From: Myxocyprinus asiaticus
Taxonomy: Eukaryota > Chordata > Actinopteri > Cypriniformes > Catostomidae
Direction of reading: 5' to 3'
Assembly (NCBI RefSeq): GCF_019703515.2
Contig: NC_059372.1
Location: forward strand, 25,766,931-25,830,930
Length of the DNA: 64,000 nt
In this document: positions 55,501 through 64,000 of the stretch, piece after piece
Layout of the letters: each line of letters opens with the position of its first letter
Position numbering within the stretch: the first letter of the stretch is position 1
Program-made: the position numbers and the translations under genes
Notes under the pieces: generated by a model
Told to the model about the DNA's origin: nothing
Database searches by the model: none
The model's input: only the letters and a program-made list of their open reading frames with translations

Positions 55501-57185
55501 CTCTGTTGCTGATTGGCTGGAGTAGTGTTGTGTGGATCGGCATGATCCACTTTGTTTGTGTCCCATTTACAGAGCCAGGGCTGTGTACAAATACTAGATT
55601 TTTTTTTCAGCTCACCCACAGAACGGACAGCTAGCAGACTGTGAGGAGACATTTGCAGAATTTGACAAAAAGTGTTTTGGATTAGAATAACTGAGTGCAC
55701 CTTTAAGCAAGAAGAAAGAAAACCATGCTCCAACATTAGAAAGCCAAACATAGCAGCCATCCAGTGAGGTTATGCATGATCAGCACATGCAATTAACCTA
55801 AACCCCTGAACATACTAACAGACACTGATAAAAGATGATAAGACATTCCATTCATTCTTTGCATCAATAGCACACTTTTCCTTCAGCTCAGCTCTACAAA
55901 ATAATTACAAGTCATGTTAGTTAAGTGTACCTTCGTCCACCAGCCCAATGATGAATCAGATCCAAATCATGGCAAGACTTGGCTAACAGAGCAAAAGAGC
56001 TTTCTGCCTTGTTTCTCCAGTTTCCTCTGACAAAGGAGTGAGCAAAATGATAGAACCCCACCTATGAGAGAAGACATAGCTAAAATATAACACAAACAGA
56101 CAATACACACACAGTTTAAACACTTCAAGTTTATTGAAACACATCCTACCGGTTCCAAATGTTGAATGTGGATAACATCTCCGATAGCTCCGCTGTCAAT
56201 GAGCACCTAAATTGTAAAATAAAATAAAATAAAATAAAAATAGGAATGTTGTCCCCCTTTTCAGAGAGCTATTATGGTAATTAATGACGATTTAGAGGAA
56301 AATGTAAATACTTTTATTTTGTGGATGACAGGATCGTATTGGAGAACATGGCACACTGCGAGCATGACACCACTCTGAATGCAGGTCTCGACAATCTCAG
56401 AACAGTCTTCCTCAGTAACCTTGGAAACCATAGTATAGTATAATAATATTTACATCATTGTTTCAGATGGTTAATGGTGCTGTGTGTAATTCCTTCATGC
56501 ACTGTCATGACTATGCCGCAGATGTTTAAAATGAGAGGACACTTACTGCCATTGGTTTCTCCAGCAATATGTGGTAGCCTTTCTTAGCTAAAGCCACAGC
56601 AGGGTCCTGAAGAACAATAAAATGGTTGAACATTGACCCCATTCAAAGCAGACGACTAAAAGTACAAGCTATGTCTGTAACAAATAAAGGAAATATGCCA
56701 CACACGTCAGTGAGTTCACGTACCTTGTGAAGGCGATCAGGAGTGCAGATCAATACAGCATCTGCAAACTTCTCTCTCTCTGCTATACAACGCCAATCTA
56801 TGTGAAAGCCAAAGAAATCAAGGCACTTCATAAAGGAAAAAGATGCAACACTTTTCCTGTAAAACAAAAGACTGAACATACCATCATACGTGTTTTCATC
56901 GGATACTTTGTGTCGCTGCTGTAGTTTCTTTCGAGCGAAATCTCTCGGATCAGCAATTCCAACTACCTGTGAAGAATCAGTAATAGGAATAATGGTTATT
57001 TTTAATCTGATAGTTGTCAAATAGCACTTAAAATTCAATATCAAAGCTGGATATTGTCTGTTGATCTAATATTAAAACTGAGGAAGTCATACCCGCATGC
57101 GGTTAGGATAAATCACAGCATAGTCAGAATAGTTTGTCCCTCTGTTACCAGCTCCAACCACGATAACATCGACAGGTGATGCCAT
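52523..57185 (-). CDS. Gfo/Idh/MocA-family NAD(P)-dependent oxidoreductase, complete, 13 coding exons
   Basis: Minus-strand exons: 57185-57093, 56966-56882, 56797-56724, 56606-56547, 56419-56312, 56206-56150, 56061-55931, 53966-53912, 53807-53715, 53579-53445, 53237-53136, 53051-52890, 52648-52523. All junctions are GT-AG and in phase; 1281 nt gives 426 residues. The N-terminus [15 protein letters not shown] is a Rossmann nucleotide-binding loop; VVGIADP is the second strand; [13 protein letters not shown] and HILLEKPMA (EKP motif) are hallmarks of the family. [11 protein letters not shown] holds the likely catalytic Asp/His. A cysteine cluster follows ([19 protein letters not shown]), then [20 protein letters not shown] and [14 protein letters not shown] in the C-terminal sheet. 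No signal peptide or membrane segment, so it is probably cytosolic. The substrate is unknown, plausibly a sugar, inositol or amino-sugar derivative. Several segments resemble bacterial family members as I remember them. Confidence 0.93.
54134..54993. mobile_element. TIR element in intron 7 interrupted by a family A MITE
   Basis: Approximately 55-bp terminal inverted repeats (GCACAACACAACCAAATTAG... AAAGCTGAAAACACAATGG at left; CCATTGTGTTTTCAGCTTTT... GGTTGTGTTGC at right). Inside, 54230-54556 is the right half of a family A MITE ending TTTCATTTTTATAACTGTCC. A perfect CRE TGACGTCA is at 54761-54768. Confidence 0.7.
55016..55706. mobile_element. TIR element in intron 7 (TTAAAGGTGCACTCAG ends)
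   Basis: 16-bp terminal inverted repeats TTAAAGGTGCACTCAG (left) and CTGAGTGCACCTTTAA (right), about 690 bp. Open frames of about 80-106 codons on both strands inside it are not conserved proteins that I recognise. Together with the preceding element it accounts for most of the large intron. Confidence 0.75.
56216..56242. repeat. (AAAAT)n pentanucleotide repeat
   Basis: About five tandem units in an intron of the oxidoreductase gene. Confidence 0.85.
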
Positions 57186-57197
57186 TATAGGTGAATA
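57186..57197 (-). other. 5' UTR bases of the oxidoreductase first coding exon
   Basis: The acceptor (ATATGCAG on the minus strand) ends at 57198, leaving 12 non-coding bases before the ATG. An upstream non-coding exon is therefore required. Confidence 0.55.
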
Positions 57198-57659
57198 CTG
57201 CATATTTATCAACATATAAACATAAGTATAATTTTTCCTAAAATCACATTATAAACAAATAGTATCTGTAGATATGCAAGATCCACCTAGTTTACCATGC
57301 AAAACACTTATTCTTAAAAGCAGGCTAAAGATCTGTCAGGTTAGGACTTTGCTTTATAGGATGGTCTTTCTAGCAAACTATAAAGGTTGTGATATTTCGG
57401 ATAGCTACTGGTTACCAGATTGTAGTAAATCATTAAACTTAATGCGGCAGCTTTAGACAATAGGCTGTAATAGTGTTTGCTCTGTTGAGGCCCAATTCAG
57501 AATAGCAGTTGTCTTGTGAAAACATATCTAAATCTTTGAGATATTGTCTACTCAGACAGGGGAAGTGTGTCGTGTGCTTTTTCCAGAGTTCCTTTATGAT
57601 ATGTAGGATTACAAATGTCACGCATAATTACATACGTTAATATTAGTAAAAACACAAAA

Positions 57660-57800
57660 AACAGTCTAGACTGACAATGTCGGCTTCAGAAGACGGGAGC
57701 GCTCAGCTCTTTCACAGTTCATTACTTCCTTGTTTACGTTTGAGCGATGACGTTTAGGTGTCGCAAGAGCAAAGCTAGAACGTGAAGATTCGTCCACCTG
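57660..57800 (-). promoter_or_regulatory. Candidate promoter / first exon of the oxidoreductase
   Basis: This is a CpG-richer island in AT-rich surroundings. The minus strand shows an ETS-type AAGGAAGT, a CRE-half-like ACGTCA near the centre and GAGCGCTC. It is placed 0.5 kb upstream of the first coding exon. No start site can be fixed. Confidence 0.35.
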
Positions 57801-60045
57801 CAGCTCACTTACAACCAGAGCCCTTCTACGAAGGGGGACCTACAGGCAGAGATCTTCTACACTAAAATAACAATCTCCGAGTTTTTACCACAGTATAGAG
57901 GGTAACGGTCAACTTGTGTGTTACGACAGTAAGTCACCGTTTGCGGATACCACACAAATGAATGGGGAGAGCCGTAAACTGACACATACCTGTCGCAAAA
58001 TTGTCCGTGTCTTCTATTAAACAGCCATTTTACCGTAGTAAACTCCACACATAGTTAATTCCAAAGGATCGTTTAGTGCAAAACTTGTTGATGATGAGCT
58101 GTTTCCTTACAAAAGCAGTTTATTCAGCGTTCTGAAGTATCTCCTCCATAGACATCCATAAAAAAATAATAATAAATAAAATAAAACTCACAATGATTGG
58201 ACAGTGTACAGAGAGGTGAGAGACACTGAGGTATATCAAACTGAGTCGTTTGCAGTAACTGTATGTTATTAACATTCGATTCGTATTTAATCGTGACAAA
58301 CCATACATCATAAGAAAGGTCTAATACTTCAGCTTTGATATTTAGCCAATGTTTCACAATAGAAATGTTATTGCCAGAGTACTTTATAAAGACGCACGTA
58401 CCTATTCGTGTGATGTAAACTCCCTTTGAGTTGTAGCAGGCTCCAGTGAACAACACCAAATAAAACATTTAGTCCAACAGTGTGCACATTTATGGAAATT
58501 TTGATATAGTCTCATATTTCATAAATAAATATTATTTATGTCGGTTTTCCACTAAATTATGCGATATGATCATCTGACACACTGTAATAATTTCATATAG
58601 TGATTTCCAAACCTCCACGAAGCTAGAAGAAGCACAAGTTCATTTCGCTGTCCAAATATGGTCAAGCTAAAGAGGAAGTTATGACATCATGCATACCTAA
58701 GTGCCCACATAACAGGGACTTCCGCATCCCATACCATAGTAGGATAAATTACATATCAAGCATATAACGAATCAGTTGACTGCTGAGACTTTAACAAAAA
58801 TATATATGGTTTATCTATTATTTCCATGCAGTCTCTGGTATTTGTATATGATTATTGACAGTTCTGTAGCTGTAATTGCAGATGAGCTGTACAACTTCAC
58901 CTGCCAACAATCTGCTTTCTGCCTCATTATATAATTGGAATCCTCATGAGATTATTAAAACACACCGCTATAACAACTCGATTATGATTGGAAGTAAAAT
59001 ATATGCACAAGATAATGTTTATTATTCTGTATTTAGGCGCTAATGCTATTTGCGGCCAGAACCACAAGACATGGTCTTGGAAAATGATTCAAGAGTTTTA
59101 AAGTTATCATGCTCAAATTTGAAATAGAACATTATCAGACTTGTGGCTTCGTCCATTATGTTTCTATGCATCAACAAGGTCAGTGTCTTATATTATTTCA
59201 TATAAATATTTATGGAAAAATAAATAGCTGATCACTTTACAATTTTCATAACTTTTATTGATTTTTACTTTTTAACAACAAACTTCTAAGTGTCTCCTTT
59301 CAAAAGAGACCAAATGCATCTAATACAATGTAGGGATGAACTACAGCCATTGTCTTTTTTGAGTATGTCATTTTAGGCTTGTGCTCAAAACAAGGTGGCG
59401 CACGTTAACAGTTTATGGTGCGGAATCTCTTAACGATAGTTAATCAACCTGAATACTACCTCCTTAGTGGAGAGTGGGAGAAGTTTTAGGAGCACCTAAT
59501 AAAAGAACCACAAATCTGAAGAACAGCTTTATTCCACAGGATATCAGGCTACTGAACAGATTTGCCTGGCATTTCCCTGTTTCCCCTCCTGAAATCATAA
59601 AACTTATATTGGGAATTATGAATACTAATGAACCTAAATATCTATTCTGTGTTGCTCCTACACTGTCAATTACTGACACAATGACTACCTTACTCAACTT
59701 CACAGTCGACAGTATATAATACAATTTGCTGTAATTTGTAGAAGTGTAGATATTTATTGCCTGTGCCTAATGGCTGAGTGTTTTTCTCAGCCTGTGTTAA
59801 ATGTCCTACACAGCGACATAAATCAAACAACAACTTTCACTAAAACAAATAAAGGATTAGTTTCAGACTTTCAATTATGATATTTTAGCAATAATTTCTT
59901 TCATAGCTAATAGTGTTAAATGTTCTTATATAATTTACAAAACTATACCAAAATAATGGACTGTACAGTCAAAATAACAGAAGAAACATTTAAAAAAAAA
60001 AAAAAAATTACATTATATATTATTAAAGCATTATGTGACATTGTT
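57801..60045. other. Intergenic, nothing recognised
   Basis: No exon found. Poly-A at about 59992-60007. Frames of up to 114 codons (for example 58124-58468 minus) have no domain. Confidence 0.4.
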
Positions 60046-60609
60046 TTTAAGGGATAGTTCACCCCAAAATTCTCTCATCATTTATTCACCCTCATGCCAT
60101 CCCAGATGTGTATGACTTTCTTTCTTCTGCTGAACACAAACAAAGTTTTTTAGAAGAATATTTCAGCTCTGTTGGTCCTCACAATGTAAGTGAATGGTGG
60201 CCAGAACTTTCACGCTCCAAAAGCACATAAAGGCAGCATAAAAGTAATCCATATGACTCCAGTGGTTTAATCCATAGCTTCTGAAGCTATCTGATAGGTG
60301 TGGGTGAGAAACAGATCAATATTTAAGTCCTTTTTTTTACTATAACTTCTCCTCCCTGCCCAGGCAATATCCACAAACAATGGACCTCATCAATGAAAAT
60401 GTCTTAAATATTCAAAAGAATTGGGAGTAAAATGGAGCTTCCGAAAACTTTCCACAGGATTCACGAACGCTTCGTACTCCCCAGATTTGTTAGAACTTGT
60501 GTATGTTAGTGAATTCAGTAGAAGAAAGAAAGTCATACACATATGGGATGGCATGAGGTTGAGTAAATGATGAGAGAATTGTCATTTTTTGGGTGAACTA
60601 TCTCTTTAA
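60046..60609. mobile_element. Family A foldback MITE
   Basis: Left TAAGGGATAGTTCACCCCAA, right TTTTGGGTGAACTATCTCTT, about 560 bp. The right half is partly replaced by non-family sequence (about 60370-60520). Confidence 0.8.
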
Positions 60610-60769
60610 TGTCACATAATGTTGATTTACCACAAAAAATAATTATTACTCACCTCCCTTTTTTATACGCTGTTACAGTAAGACACTTTTATTGGAAGTG
60701 AATGGGGTCAATAGTATATTTACATGATTTAGTGATAAAATAGCTTACTAACCATATCTGTGTAAAGTA

Positions 60770-60878
60770 TGGGATCAAAATCCCGTCAAAAATATTGCGG
60801 TCAATAATAAGCATGAATCAAAATAATACGTGTGAATCAAAAAATTATAGCCGCAGATTAAAAAAAAAAAATAAGTGC

Positions 60879-60909
<31 letters not shown>

Positions 60910-61914
60910 CAGATCAAAATAATTAGCGTAGATCAAAAAATAACAAGCATGAATAAAAAATATATAAACACATTTAAAATATGCTGCAAAAAAAACAAAA
61001 AAAAACAACTCAGAATTACAAACAAAATCATGTTTTCCTTGGTTATATTACTGTTTTTTGTGCTCTCTGACAATTTTGCTCATATTTTCATTTTGTTTGT
61101 ATGCTTGCGCTGTATTTTTCTTTGCTTTTGTTTCAAAAGTGGAACAAGTTGGGTTCTGAACTCGCGACTACATTGGTACAGCTAGTAAAAACATGCATCA
61201 AACATCCACACCAACACAGCCTTGTTTTTTTGTTTTTTTTTTTAGATATGCAGCCAATAACCTACAAACAAGGAAGTCTTAAATAATACATGTGTTAACG
61301 GACTATGATAATGGCCTACTCGGACAACACATTGTTTCCTAGAACTGGCAGAAAATACTCAAAACAGACACAAGCAGCGTATCTATCAACCACAAATAAT
61401 ATAATATTGAGCAGCTGCCGTCGGAGTTGCATTGGAGTGACGTCACCTCCCCTCTTCGAATGATTGGCTAGAGGAGAAGCTGTCAATCAAGAATTAGTGG
61501 ACCAATGGGGAGGCAAAACGTCCCCTGATTTACATTAAACTCTATTCACGAGTTTTAGAAAATCAATCGCAGAACTTGGAAACAAAAGCAAAGAAAAATA
61601 CAGCGTAAGGGTACAAAAAAAATGAAAATATGAGCAAAATTGTAAGAGAGCACAAAAAACAGTAATATAACAAAGGAAAACATGATTTTGTTTGCAATTC
61701 TGATGACTTTGCTTTAATTTTTTTTTTTTTTTTTTGCAGCATATTTTAAATGTTTATATATTTTTGATTCATGCTCGTTATTTTTTGATCTGCGCTAATT
61801 ATTTTGATCTACATTTATAATTTTTTTTATATGCACTTATACATTTATGATTCACACTTATTATTTTTGGATCTGTGACCGCAATACTTTTGACGGGATT
61901 TTGATCCAATAGTA
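60770..61914. mobile_element. Large foldback element with ~350-bp inverted arms and promoter-like centre
   Basis: The left end GGGATCAAAATCCCGTCAAA (60770) is the inverse of the right end TTTTGACGGGATTTTGATCC (61913). The left arm continues to about 61150 and the right arm starts near 61565. Both contain the same AAAATCATGTTTTCCTT...GCTTTTGTTTC stretch in opposite sense and multiple GATCAAAATAATTAGCG-type short repeats. The spacer includes TGACGTCA (61438-61445) and GATTGGC (an inverted CCAAT) at about 61462-61468. No transposase. Confidence 0.8.
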
Positions 61915-62792
61915 AAGTTCTATCCAATATTACAACTGTGTTGTACAGTGACATAACACTGGTAAACCTTGTAATATGGTAAATGCTGTAATGCTGGTAA
62001 ATCCCTATGTGAAAGGTTCTTGGCTCTCTTGGAAAAGAAGGAAGCAGGAGACGGCAAATCCAGTTCAAATGTGTTATTTAGCAAAACTCAAAACTACACT
62101 TTCCAGCGGTAAACACTCAAACACGCTTTTCAGCGGCTAACACAATGTTCATTCGAACAGCACTTTCTCTCACTGGCGTCTGGCTTGCCCTTAAATCCGT
62201 CTCCAACTCTCACTGCAATGACAAACAGCTGTTAGAGACAATCATTGACAGGTGATGATCCTTACTGTTCTCATCTCCTGATCTTGCTCTCCATTCACAA
62301 ACCGGCGCTTAACAACGCACCCACTACCACACCCTGATTTTATCACACTAAAATATAATTAACACATATAATGTTTAAGCCCTGTGGCTATACTTTTGAA
62401 ACATTGTGTATTTTAATGTTTATGGATTGGCCCCATTTACTTCCATTGTAAGTGCCTTCATGTAACCTCGCTTTTGGCTCTTTTTTTTTTTTTAATAAAC
62501 GAGGGATGAGTCCAAAAAAAAATGATGGTAATCATTCTTCAAATGCTGTCAATTGAGCTTAACTTGTATTGAACCTGGAACATTCCTTTAAGGCCAATTA
62601 TAAGAAACCCAATACAATACAACACAACACAATAACCTACTGTATTATTGCCATTTCTATGATCATAAATTCTTACTGGTATGTCTGCCATATTAATCAT
62701 TCTTAATTTGAAGCCATAACTGTCAGCTGTAACTGTCATCATTGGTTCAACTGTCTTTGCACAATTAAACATCTCATCATCATACCTCATCT
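61915..62792. other. 3' flank of the ttc34-like gene; possible repeat at 62010-62340
   Basis: The block 62010-62340 is less AT-rich than its surroundings and looks like inserted DNA, but no terminal repeats were found. Short poly-T at 62480-62491. No exon seen. Confidence 0.35.
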
Positions 62793-63800
62793 CTAGTGGA
62801 CTGTACATGGACCAGAGACCTCTCGTTTTATCCTAACCCTCAGCCTACGCAGTTCTGCATGACCACAGTCTACTTTAAGCCCAGTCTCTGTCAGAAGCCA
62901 AGCTTTGTCAAGCTGCTGCTCTCCAAATTGCTGCAGGGCAAAGCGCAAGAAAAGTTCAGCAAGGCATTCTCTTCCCAGACCAGCCTCAATACACAGAAGA
63001 GCCTGTTCTTCATGCAGGTCCAGGGCTTTGGTAAAGTCCTGTAAACCAGACTCCTCACGGGAACAAAACAGAAGGCTGCAACCTCGACAGCAAAGGTCCT
63101 CTGCCCACACCCTGTGCTCTTCTCTGCTGTCTGCACCGTGGCCATGGATGACCTTATTCAGATCAGACACTGCCCTCTCGTGGAGGCAAAGGTGGGCCAG
63201 GCAAGCTGCACGCTGCCTAAGGTATTGAAGCTTCACCTCATTGACAGCTCGCACTGCCAATGTCAGCAGGGCTAAGGCATGCTCCCACTGGCCACTTTGA
63301 GAGACACTGCTGGCCTGCTGAGATGCTGCCTGGAAGCACAGATATTAGAATTCAAATCACTTTATAAGCCACTAAAGAGATGTAATCGAATTTGCCTTGA
63401 GTAATAGCACAAGAACAATCCAGAAAGAGAAAACTTTTTATACCACATCAAAGCAAATTTGGTTGAATTTATTTACCACTAGACCAGCCTGGAACAGCAT
63501 GGAAATTCATACTGGTCTAATCTGATCTCTCAGCAGGGAGTACTGTATCTTAATTTCTGTAATATTTTATTGGACCAGTGATTACCTGTGCCAGGTGTTT
63601 TCTTTGAGAGGACTGCAGAAGACTGATTAGAAAGTCTAGAGTTGCTGGTTCTTTTTCAGCCACTGCACTCAGATAGTTGGCTGCCACTGAGTAGTTCTGT
63701 TGCCAGGCCTTCACCACACCCCATCTGGCCTTAGCTGTGGCATCCCGAGGCTCCTGACCAAACACCTGCTTCAGGTGTGCACCTGCAGCATTCACATCCC
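62793..63800 (-). CDS. ttc34: Tetratricopeptide-repeat protein, probably TTC34; last two coding exons (partial gene)
   Basis: Minus-strand exons 63800-63586 (215 nt, entered in phase 1) and 63329-62793 (ending in a stop) join in phase 0 at HLAQ/AASQQ. Helical TPR-like units are visible: GDVNAAGAHLKQVFGQEPRD, KARWGVVKAWQQNYSVAANY, QWEHALALLTLAVRAVNEVK, YLRQRAACLAHLCLHERAVS (DLNKVI), DLCCRGCSLLFCSREESGLQ (DFTKALDL), and AWLLTETGLKVD. Alternating small and aromatic residues follow the TPR spacing. The assignment to TTC34 rests on this composition and on human TTC34 lying in 1p36 like PAX7 and ERRFI1; another large TPR protein is possible. TPR proteins are scaffolds for protein binding. The 5' part lies right of the window. 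Confidence 0.65.
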
Positions 63801-63864
63801 CTGTCAAACATCGGTTCAAAAATCTACTTTGTAAAACACATTTTACTTAGACTTTAGGCATAAA

Positions 63865-64000
63865 GTTAATAAAAAAATTACAATTCTTTTATCATTTACT
63901 CACCCTCTAAACGCGTATGACTTTCTTTTTTCATGTGGAACAGAAAAGGAGACGTTAGGTAGAATGTTAGCCTCAGTTATGATTCACTTTTATTGTAAGG
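63865..64000. mobile_element. Family A MITE, left part, cut by the window edge
   Basis: Contains CTTTTATCATTTACTCACCC and TATGACTTTCTTTTTTC followed by TTATTGTAAGG, the usual order of left-half motifs. It lies in the ttc34-like intron. Confidence 0.55.

Noticed and set aside
61140..61190. tRNA-like GGGTTCTGAACTCGCGACTA
   Set aside because: Resembles a B-box/T-loop, but I cannot fold a cloverleaf or find an A-box at the right distance.
62905..63228. 107-codon plus-strand frame
   Set aside because: It is the antisense of the ttc34-like exon, whose splice sites, phase and TPR pattern support the minus strand.

Overview
The window is nuclear DNA from a vertebrate, most likely a cypriniform (carp/minnow-type) teleost. 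Genes are split by GT-AG introns, intergenic DNA is AT-rich and microsatellite-rich, and there are many small foldback and Tc1/mariner elements. One element, with the terminal sequence TTAAAGGGATAGTTCACCC, occurs about nine times and is a type I associate with cyprinid genomes. No bacterial-style operon, CRISPR array, rRNA or convincing tRNA was seen. Species cannot be named from sequence alone.

Four protein-coding genes can be supported, all on the minus strand. (1) pax7, first three coding exons (1474-3191), carries the paired domain; the rest lies beyond the left edge. (2) errfi1 (MIG6/RALT), three coding exons (26499-28558) giving 367 residues, with a probable non-coding first exon and promoter near 36.1-36.35 kb. 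(3) A complete 13-exon gene (52523-57185) encodes a 426-residue Gfo/Idh/MocA-family NAD(P)-dependent oxidoreductase; all splice phases close. (4) The last two exons of a TPR-repeat gene, probably ttc34 (62793-63800), run off the right edge. Human PAX7, ERRFI1 and TTC34 all map to 1p36, which supports orthology to that region; the oxidoreductase has no mammalian counterpart I can name.

Region by region: 1-3.7 kb pax7 5' end and its GC-rich upstream; 3.7-25 kb mobile-element-rich intergenic DNA (inverted Tc1 pairs at 6.2-7.0 and 20.7-21.3 kb, a nested element at 15.4-17.8 kb, a hAT-like element at 18.2-19.7 kb with a 7-bp target duplication, a 213-bp local duplication at 11.5/13.5 kb, a LINE remnant at 24.2 kb); 25.2-36.4 kb errfi1 with MITE-filled introns; 36.4-52.4 kb intergenic, with a large inverted repeat at 37.9-39.2 kb; 52.5-57.9 kb oxidoreductase; 58-62.8 kb intergenic, with a foldback element at 60.8-61.9 kb; 62.8-63.8 kb ttc34-like.

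The genes do not form an obvious pathway: one is a myogenic/neural-crest transcription factor, one a feedback inhibitor of EGF receptor, one a metabolic enzyme and one a TPR scaffold. The points most worth following up are the oxidoreductase and the diverged errfi1, in which the second tyrosine of the receptor-inhibitory motif is phenylalanine.
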